In this document: piece after piece, positions 33,129 to 41,700 of the stretch
Position numbering within the stretch: position 1 is the first letter of the stretch
How the letters are laid out: each line of letters starts with the position of its first letter
Origin: Nitrosopumilus sp. LS_AOA
GTDB taxonomy: Archaea > Thermoproteota > Nitrososphaeria > Nitrososphaerales > Nitrosopumilaceae
Reading direction: 5' to 3'
DNA: 49,027 nt
NCBI GenBank assembly: GCA_001543015.1
Contig: LFLC01000062.1
Span: 1 to 49,027, forward strand
The notes under the pieces: generated by a model
The model's database searches: none
Told to the model about the DNA's origin: nothing
Seen by the model: the letters and a program-made list of their open reading frames with translations, nothing else
Program-made: the position numbers and the translations under genes

Positions 33129-33731
33129 TCATTTCTCATCCTGATTCACCCTGTTGATTCTAATTTCATCTCGGTCTAAAAGGGAATTATATACATCTGT
33201 TCCATCTATAGGTTTGAATCCTGAAACTTGAGCTACTACAAAACTATCTAACCCAAGATCACGACGTTGTTGTGAATCAAGGGATAAAAATCCAGTAATT
33301 ACTTCTTCTACTATAACTCTGAAATCTCTATTCAATGGTGCACCCTTTACTGCCATTTTTCGTATTACCTGTTTTACAACCTCAGGAGATGAGGCAATTG
33401 TAGTGATTAGAGTAATAATTGCAGCTGCATGAGGACCTGCACCTTTTAGAATATTTAGAAACTCACCTCCTATGAATCCCTTTGGATTCTTTAGTAATGA
33501 GGTTCCTTTAATTAATGGAGTTAGATGTTTTGAGATTAATTTCTCCATTGCATCTTGATTACTTTTTATCTTGTTAACTTTGGCCTGCAATTTTTTAAAC
33601 TCATTTCCAGGACGTGCAGGAGCTCCTGTCTCTCCAATCAAACCAGTATCTTTTCTAATCTTTTGACCTACAGTTTTTTGTATTCTCTTGTTTTGTTGTA
33701 ACTCTAGTTTTTTAAGATAACTTTTAGGCAA
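33129..33731 (-). CDS. Basic helical tail-module protein, possible mini tape measure
   Basis: From the TTG at 33731 this is a 200-residue protein. An N-terminal basic coiled-coil-prone part contains KKLQAKVNKIKSNQDAMEKL. A hydrophobic helix follows at about 105-125 (AAAIITLITTIASSPEV), then a compact C-terminal region. Position after the tube/completion genes and before tail-tip genes is where the tape-measure gene lies, and no other candidate is present. The frame stays open to 33842 without any ATG, GTG or TTG; an ATA there would overlap the previous stop (ATAG), so the true protein may be 37 residues longer. Confidence 0.6.
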   Translation of the reverse strand: MPKSYLKKLELQQNKRIQKTVGQKIRKDTGLIGETGAPARPGNEFKKLQAKVNKIKSNQDAMEKLISKHLTPLIKGTSLLKNPKGFIGGEFLNILKGAGPHAAAIITLITTIASSPEVVKQVIRKMAVKGAPLNRDFRVIVEEVITGFLSLDSQQRRDLGLDSFVVAQVSGFKPIDGTDVYNSLLDRDEIRINRVNQDEK

Positions 33732-33838
33732 TGTGTCAGAAGTGTTTTGTATTCCTAACGCGCCACTTGAGGATTGTTGTTTTCTAGATTGTGTCTTTTT
33801 ATCTTCTACAAATATTATTGGTAGTTTAATTTTATCTG

Positions 33839-34294
33839 CTATCGTACCTTCACCTTTACCTTATATTTTGTCTCCAGAGTTCTTGAGAATTTCTTTGTCT
33901 CAGATTTGATTTTATTTTCTAGTTTCTTTTTGCCTATTTGTAATCCGTTCTCCATAGCTTCTGTTTTTGGCAATCCTGATACATAATGACCTTTTGAGAA
34001 ATATGGCCATTTATCACCACCATGTAACGCCTTTTTATTTTTAGGTTTTATATAATGGTCCACAGTTCCATAATTAAAATAAATAGCTAATGGTTTGTCG
34101 TCTTTAATCCAATCATTTACCAATAAAAATCCATTTTCATTCTGTTCGATTTTAATGTGAGAAATAAACTCATCTGGTAAATTTGCAGCTTGTGCTGAAC
34201 GTATAGTCTCCTTGAGTATTGTGTCATTTATCCATTTTTCCATGTTACCTGACACAAACGAGTTAATCTCTTTTGTAATTTGTTCATCATTCAT
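33839..34294 (-). CDS. HK97 gp10-like head-tail/tail completion protein
   Basis: This is a 151-residue protein. The middle reads AIYFNYGTVDHYIKPKNKKAL and then FSKGHYVSG-P, the ordered pattern (GT-x-H-I-x-P-K ... F) of the HK97 gp10/tail-completion family that joins the tail to the neck. The C-terminal helix is basic. It follows the tail-tube-like gene by three bases. In other tailed viruses this protein sits at the tail terminus or connector. Confidence 0.65.
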   Translation of the reverse strand: MNDEQITKEINSFVSGNMEKWINDTILKETIRSAQAANLPDEFISHIKIEQNENGFLLVNDWIKDDKPLAIYFNYGTVDHYIKPKNKKALHGGDKWPYFSKGHYVSGLPKTEAMENGLQIGKKKLENKIKSETKKFSRTLETKYKVKVKVR

Positions 34295-34297
34295 AAA

Positions 34298-34759
34298 TCA
34301 GGATATTATAATATCATCGTCTGTTACTCTTATTCTGCATTCAATATCTACAGGATCTTGTGGATCTGCATCATTTTTAATTATTTTTTTGTATGGAAGT
34401 TTTCCTGCAATTTTTAGATTTTTTACGGTTCCATCATCAGCTGTACACTTTATGTTCCAGGGATATATTGGTAAGACGTTTTGAGTATTAACTGTATTAC
34501 GTGTTTGAAGATATGCAAATATTGCCTTGCCACCAGATACGATAAATCTAATTGATATATCAGGTGTTGCGTGTGTGTATGTTCTTTTTTTACCATGATC
34601 AATTCTAGTTTCAGGATGGTCTTTTTCAATTTCTACTTCCCTCATTTTTACTAGTTTATCTGCAGTTGCAGCTGAGTTATTTCCTACAGATGCACCAACT
34701 TGCAGCTCTACATTTTGTGCCGTAATAATGGCTGATTCTGCATCATCAATATTTGCCAT
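34298..34759 (-). CDS. Probable major tail tube protein
   Basis: This is a 153-residue beta-rich protein. After a short N-terminal segment (DDAESAIITAQNVELQVG), it has a long charged loop (REVEIEKDHPETRIDHGKKR), then repeated strands (PDISIRFIVSGGKAIFAYLQ, VKNLKIAGKLPYKKI) and it ends in VTDDDIIIS. Size and strand pattern fit the tail-tube fold. Its position between the terminator-like and gp10-like genes fits tail tube order. No direct motif proves it. Confidence 0.5.
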   Translation of the reverse strand: MANIDDAESAIITAQNVELQVGASVGNNSAATADKLVKMREVEIEKDHPETRIDHGKKRTYTHATPDISIRFIVSGGKAIFAYLQTRNTVNTQNVLPIYPWNIKCTADDGTVKNLKIAGKLPYKKIIKNDADPQDPVDIECRIRVTDDDIIIS

Positions 34760-34790
34760 ATTTTTTAAATGAAATTTTAGTTATTAGGAA

Positions 34791-35279
34791 TTATTCTGGA
34801 GACTTTGTGTAATTTACAGTTCTAATAGCAACAGTCATTGAATCTACTATCTTTCCTCTTTGTTTTGTGAATCTAGGTTGTGCATGGATTGCAAGTGACG
34901 AGCATTGTGGTTCGGTGCCATCACTTTTTCGTAACTGGGTATTTTTTCCAAGCAATGTGATGACATCACCCTTTAACTCATAGATCTGTTTTTGTGCATC
35001 AGAGGGTGTAGCTTTTGGTGCAGATACCAGAACCACCCAAAACTCAGATACTATTTTCTGAGCTGGTAATTTACCTAAAGATGTTGCAGATCCTATTGAA
35101 TCCCTTGAAACTTCAGGATTAGATGCAGGTGTAACAAAACATGCCGGAAAACTGTTTGCGTTTATCTGTTCTGGTAGTTCACCGAATCTAAACTCTGATA
35201 TTTTTTTACTAAATGATTCATCTGCCTTTAGAATATCTAAAATCCTCTGAATTATACTAGAATAGTTAGGTTCTGCCAT
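34791..35279 (-). CDS. Probable tail terminator protein
   Basis: This is a 162-residue protein with an N-terminal helix (YSSIIQRILDILKADESF), then alternating strands and helices (FPACFVTPAS, SEFWVVLVSAPK, IYELKGDVITLLGKN). The alpha/beta layout starting with a helix, with a long central loop, fits tail-terminator (gpU/gp17-like) proteins that cap the tail. It comes immediately before the tube gene, as expected. Family placement is inferred. Confidence 0.5.
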   Translation of the reverse strand: MAEPNYSSIIQRILDILKADESFSKKISEFRFGELPEQINANSFPACFVTPASNPEVSRDSIGSATSLGKLPAQKIVSEFWVVLVSAPKATPSDAQKQIYELKGDVITLLGKNTQLRKSDGTEPQCSSLAIHAQPRFTKQRGKIVDSMTVAIRTVNYTKSPE

Positions 35280-35291
35280 TATATCACCTAA

Positions 35292-35636
35292 TCACACCAC
35301 CCAAAACAACACACTTTGAGCTGATTCTATTGTTTTAGTTTTACCACTAACTACATACTTTATCTTTGGTGCATACTCCCATGCACCTGTAACATCTAGT
35401 ATTGATGGCTCTGTATCATTTAGATAAACAATTACATCATCACTATCAATTACCTCTACACTTGCCTCTTTCTCAACTCTTACTCCATTTGGTTTGTAAA
35501 ATACAATCCATTGATTTTCTAGTGTTTTTGTAAAATTAGAATCATCAGCACAGTTTTTCAAGCTTGATGCGAATTGTATTCCAATGTCGCCTTTCTTATA
35601 TCTCAACCTTAATTTTCCCCGTTTCTGTTCCTGCAT
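35292..35636 (-). CDS. Small beta-rich protein of the neck/tail region, unknown
   Basis: This is a 114-residue protein from the ATG at 35636; a TTG at 35645 would add MIL. Strands such as QWIVFYKPNGVRV, DDVIVYLND and KIKYVVSGKTKTIESA suggest an Ig-like or connector beta-barrel. Its start lies inside the end of the preceding 65-residue frame (41 bp overlap), a strong coupling. It may be a head-tail stopper by position, but no motif supports a firm call. Confidence 0.55.
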   Translation of the reverse strand: MQEQKRGKLRLRYKKGDIGIQFASSLKNCADDSNFTKTLENQWIVFYKPNGVRVEKEASVEVIDSDDVIVYLNDTEPSILDVTGAWEYAPKIKYVVSGKTKTIESAQSVLFWVV

Positions 35637-35793
35637 TAAAATCAATTCCGCCTCTCTCTGATCCTACATGGAACCCTTCAAAATTATTAAATTCTAAAAA
35701 TACTGGTATACATGCAGTTGATTTGATACTATCAGAAATACAAGCTGTAGATTTTATCCCAGTGGATATACAGGTATCTTTAATGTAACTCAT
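35596..35793 (-). CDS. Small protein with Cys-containing decapeptide repeats
   Basis: This is a 65-residue protein. The first 30 residues repeat with period ten: DTCISTGIKS, TACISDSIKS, TACIPVF. The rest is a short Gly-rich beta stretch (GGIDFNAGTETGKIKVEI). The ATG directly abuts the stop of the giant fibre gene, and the end overlaps the next gene, so it is embedded in the late operon. The cysteine register suggests a small beta-helix-like or trimerising element. No family is recognised. Confidence 0.55.
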   Translation of the reverse strand: MSYIKDTCISTGIKSTACISDSIKSTACIPVFLEFNNFEGFHVGSERGGIDFNAGTETGKIKVEI

Positions 35794-38700
35794 TTACCCC
35801 AACTCCATGTATCGTATATTTGATTCTACACCATTAATATCACCAAGTATTGTTAATTCTGTTACACCATCATCTCTTTCACTATCAGAGGACAATACCC
35901 GTAATTCAAATTCACCAGTAGCTCCTGGTAGTGTAGTATCAAGAATTGCTTGACCACTAAATGTTTGAAGTATTACTGGTGATAATGTTCTGTTTATCAC
36001 CTGATAGTCCCTTCCGTGTAAAATAGTATCTGCAAAAGAACGTATTGCCATCCTTGTAAACGCATAAGCTTGACCATGATCACTTTGAGTGTTTGCAATC
36101 CATTCTCCAAGAACATTATATGTAACCCAGTATCTTTTTCCCAGCGGTAAAGTGAATGCAATTACTGTTGTGTCTGGAGATATTATTCTAGTTAGTGGTG
36201 TTTTTTTGTTTGGTACTGGGGTATCTGATGGTATTATGATAGTTGTAACTTTAATCTGTGTTTTTTGTGCAATTAATTCTTCAAGTATTGTTTTTAATTT
36301 TTGAACCCCTGTTTCTGTCCATTGTTTATTTGCCGCATCATTTGGGAAGATGGGGTCTTTAACTTGTTTTAGTCGTCTATACTGTATATTAACATCTGTC
36401 TTTTCATGTACATCTGTAACTTTAATGAAATATGGGTTTTGAGTATTAGTAAATCCAGGTATTTGCATTCTACTAAGATTAGCTAAATGTAGATTGTCCT
36501 CAAAGAATATACTTTCTTTAATTTGTGCGTTTAGTATTTGGGATATTATATCTGGGTTGTTTCTACTAATCACTAGCTGTACATCATGGGTTAATGAATT
36601 GGGTAAAGAATACTCTACAAATGTTTCTGTATCACCTATTAAAATTAATTGTACAGCTGATGGTGAGAATGCAAATCCAATAGTACCATTAACGGGTAAA
36701 TCATTTGCAGACTCTTCATCAAATTGTATCATAGGTAAATCACCTGATGGTAATGTGTATTCTATGAAACGTTTTTCTGTAAGGTGTGCAGAAAATCCAT
36801 AAATGTAAACTCTGTCACTTTCAAAATCTGACACATAGAGTTTATTGTTGTACCATGTAATTCCTGCTGAGTGAGAGTTTGCACTGTTCAGTAGGAAATC
36901 TGCATCAGGTAGATGTGTACCTAGTGGTAATTGTGCTGAACCATCAATGTTGTATACAAAAACTTTGTCAGCGGAACCATCTGAAACGTATAGGTATCCA
37001 TCTTTTGCAGTAATCCCTGATGGAGAATCATTTGTACTATCTAGTGTAAATCTATTTTCATAATTAAATGAATTATCATAAATAAAAACTTGTCTTGTAT
37101 TACCAGAATTAAGAATGTAAAATTTATTATTATAATGTGTAATCTCGTATGGAAAATCATTGTCGGCATGAATTGATATAACACGCTGAAAAGTTCCAGC
37201 TAAATCATAAACGTAAACTTTTTTACTGGTATGGTCAGTAATGTATAATTCACTATTATACTCTACAATTCCTGATGGGTTGAGATTTGTGTTCTCTAGT
37301 GCGAAATCACTTTCATAATTCCCTAACACATCATAAATGAAAACTTTTCTGGTTGCATAATCACAGTTGTAAAATTTACCGTCATGATATGTCATTCCAG
37401 TTGAATCTGCATTGTTTTGATGTAATTGAAAACTACCAAATTCTGTGGTTATATTATACACGAATACTTTATCCTTAGAGGCATCTACAACATAGAATTT
37501 ATTATTGTATATGGTGATTCCTTCTGGATCAATATTTTCACTATCTAATGTAAAATTCTCAATAGATAATGGGGTTCCAGCTATACTGTATACGTGTACT
37601 TTATTATCAGAGACGCTAGTGATATAGAATTTATTATTATATACTGTAATTCCTTCTGCACTAGCTACTATTGGAAAATCTTCAGTAGGTATTTTTGTTC
37701 CATCTATATTGTATACAAAAACTTTGTCAGAAAAATCAGCAACATATAATTTATTATTATGTGATACAATTCCAAAGGGATTAGTATTGGTACTAGCTAG
37801 TTCGAAATTACTTAATGGATTACCTACTAAATCATATATGAAAATTTTGCCATTATAATCAAGAACGTATAATTTATCATTGTACCCTGTGATTCCAAAG
37901 GGATTAGTATTGGTACTAGCTAGTTCGAAATTACTTTCATAAACTCCTAATGAATTATAAATGAAGATTCTTTTAGTAGTATCATTATCTGCAATGTAGA
38001 ATTTATCATTATATGCAGTAATTCCTAACGGAATTTTATTGTTATCATCAAGTTTAAAACCAATTTCAGGAATTAATCCAAACAAATTCTTGTAATCATT
38101 TAGAAATTGGAATTTTGTTGGGAAATATTGTTTAGTACCTATATCGTGGAATAATGTAGATTCTAAAAATGTAGCTGTTATAATGTCATCTTCACCAAAA
38201 GAAATAGCAAACTTGTAAAGTTTGAAAGTATTTTTTCCTAATAGATAAACGAAATTTTCTGTATTAGAAACTTGCATATCAGAAAATTCAGTCTCACCAT
38301 CATCAGTTGTAAATATTATCTGGTTTGATGGTTGTTCTATACTACCAAAATCGTATGGTGTAGCTAAACTTAATCTTCTGAAAAATCCAACTCTAGATAT
38401 CCATACTGCATCTCCTGCATCAACTACATAAAATAGAGAATCATCATTTAGATTATACAAATCAAACTGTATAGGAATTTCAGTTCCTAAATTATACGGT
38501 GTTGGTAATGAAGACTGATAGAATTTATTATTTGCCTTTGATGATGCGTATAGATATTTACCGTCTATTGAATATTGTATTTTTGTTAGTTTTCCTAGAT
38601 TTGGATTGTGATAAGTTATTTCATCTAGAGTATTAATGTCAAATTTCTGCTTAAGGGATTCGGCTGAAAAATGCAATGGTAATTGTGGTGATACACTTAT

Positions 38701-41700
38701 CGGTGTTGCATGGTAATTTTGGTCTGTATGGTCCTTATCATTTAATATGACACCCTGTATTGGTTCAATTATTTCTATTTCATTTAGACGATAAAATTTT
38801 CCACTGTAACCCAGATATTTTTCGGTATTTTCAATAGTTGACCCTACTGCTGCAAAATCACCATTCACACCATAGTATAATACCTTTAATGGTACATTCT
38901 CAAGTGATACACCAGCTATGTAATCCCCATCACTTATTATTGGATCTGTTGGTATTGGCTCAAAAGAGAGTATGTGATTTGAATCATATGCAGCTTGAAA
39001 TATAGTATCTGTTTGAGGATATTTTACTGTAATTGCAGAGTATAATTTAGTTTCATGCTCATTTAATACATCCCAATCTTCAGACTTGTAACCATCAGTA
39101 TATAAAATATCTTTATTTGCACGTTGAACTAATCTGCCGTACCAGCTAGCCAAATCACCATTACTGTAGGATGATTCACTATCGTATGGTAATACATTGG
39201 TTCCACTACCTGATCCCCATACCATTCCACCTGTTGCAGATTCTTTAGATTTTAGGACTTGATTATCTATAGTTGGTTTTGTAATTGGGACATAAACTGG
39301 ATTGTTATCAGCATCAACATCACGTCCTAGTAGTTGGCCTTTTTCTTCTAATTTATCTATTGTACTAACTAATGATGCAGCTTGTGTGTATAGAGCATCT
39401 GCATATTCTTTAGGTACTGCATCAGTATTAGCTACTGGTGTTTTTACATTTTTTACAGTTGTTGTATTATCAGATTTTAAAACAATATCTTCTTCTTGAA
39501 TTCCTATTCCAGTTATGGATGGGAAATTACCTTGTGCGACTTTATCTGGTGTTACTGCACCTTTTCTAATTTTATCTGTACTAATTGAATAATTTTCTAT
39601 AAGATCAGAATTAAGAAAACTGTTTTTCCATTCCTCTGCAATTTCTGAAACAATATCTCCTGGAATAGCTAATGTGAAAGAATAGATAGAATTAGTTCCA
39701 TCATTTAGTACAAGTAGAATAGCACCAGTGTTCCAAAATGCCACACCATACGGATATTGAAATCCAAGTGAGAGTTTTTTATTATCATAACTAAGATTAT
39801 CAACATCATAAGATATAGAAAATGTATAAGATAAAATAAAATGATCACCTATATCTGTACTGGTAAGGTAAAAACGCAAACCACCTGGTGGGATGTAGAA
39901 ACTAACAGGTGTATCAGTTTCACTAGCAAATGAATATGATGTAACATTGGTCTTTGTAGACCTAATATCTCCTGCAGTAGCTAGTGTGAAAGAATGAATT
40001 GATCTATTATCAACTGATAAAATGAATATCTGGAAATCATTCTCAGAAAATTGTAAATCAGATATTTCACCAACATTGAAATTTTCTGATTGGTCAGGTG
40101 TTACATTAGATATATCTCGTGCATTTGATAAATCATAACTAAATACTTTATATTTTAAATCAGTATCATCAAATCCACAATGATACATCTTACTACCAGA
40201 ACTATTGAAAGTTAAACCTCGTACACTTGATATGTTGTCTGGAATTTGGTATGTGTGCTCGTACACTGCACTATCAATATCATTAACAGTTGGTACAGTA
40301 AATGAGTAAATTGCTTTGTTTCGTTGACCAATTATGAATATTCTTTGTGGGGTTACGCCGTCTGGTGTTACTGTAATTCCTGATAACTCATCATCTTGAG
40401 ATATTTTGAATATCTTTCTTTCTTTTTGGTATGCGATTATTTGTAATAGTTCTTTAGTTGCAATATCTGTGTCAGTTAAATCTTCAAGTGTTTTTTCCTC
40501 GATTTTTGCATCTAGTTTATTATTTTCTATATCTACATATTCCTTATTTGCCGCATCATTTGGAAATATTGGAGGTGCAACGTGTTTTAATCTGTTGTAT
40601 TGTGTATCCACATCAGTTTTGTTGTGGATTGCAATAATTTCTATAAAATGAGGATCTGTAAGAGATGAGATCTTGGAACTTGTTGTTCTTTTTACATCAA
40701 CTAATGGCAGATAATCTTCAAAAAATACATTTTCTTTTTGCTCGCCAAATGGAAGAACGGTGACTGTATCTGGAAATGCTCGGGACACTACTATTTGTCT
40801 TTCTGAGGATAATGATAATGGTAAATGATATCCCTTGACATCACCATTACTATACAGTACTGCAAGATTTTGTCCAGATGGTGAGAATGCAAAGTCAACT
40901 ACATCTGTTGGATTTGGTAAATCAACTGAATCAACAAAAGTAATTGTTGATAAATCTCCAGGAGTTGACAAGTCATATTCGTATAGTTTATTGTGTTGAG
41001 TTCCTAAGACAAATAGTTTAGAGTAATTATTTAGGAATTGGAATTTTTTAGGACTATTGTCTTGAGTAGTAATTAAAACTGATTGTTGTATAGTTTCAGT
41101 TATAGCACCAGTATCTGATAATGAGAAGGAGTATTTGTATAATCTACCATTGTCTTGCAATTGGTATATTATGTTATTTTGTGCTAATTCAATACTGAGA
41201 ACTCCGTTTGTATAACTAGTATTAGTTATAATATCGAGACTTGTAATATCATATGGTATAGAGAATCTAGATAGTCTCCTACCTCCAGTTGAGCTGTATG
41301 ATAAAACAAATTCTCCATCAGGAGATATAGAAAAAATTGGATATTCTTGAAATCCTTGTGGTATTACACTATCATCTATTATTTCAGGAATAATATAATT
41401 AACAGATAATTTATTTTCAAAGAAAGTATTACCTGAATTACCAGAGATGTAACCAGTACTAGAACGATAAAGTTTTGATCCGTTTGCAACATATTGAATA
41501 GTTTCAAAATTAGTATAATTTGTCCTATCAGTGTTTACACCATCCACATATTTGGTTAGTGAGAAATCAAAATCTTCAAAGTCAGCTGGATCAAATCTTA
41601 TAGGGTCTGTATGTTCAAAATTTACAATAATAGATTGGTTTTTGTCATTTAGTATTATTCCTTGTATTTTGTTTGTCAAAAGAAGTTGATTTAGATTTAT

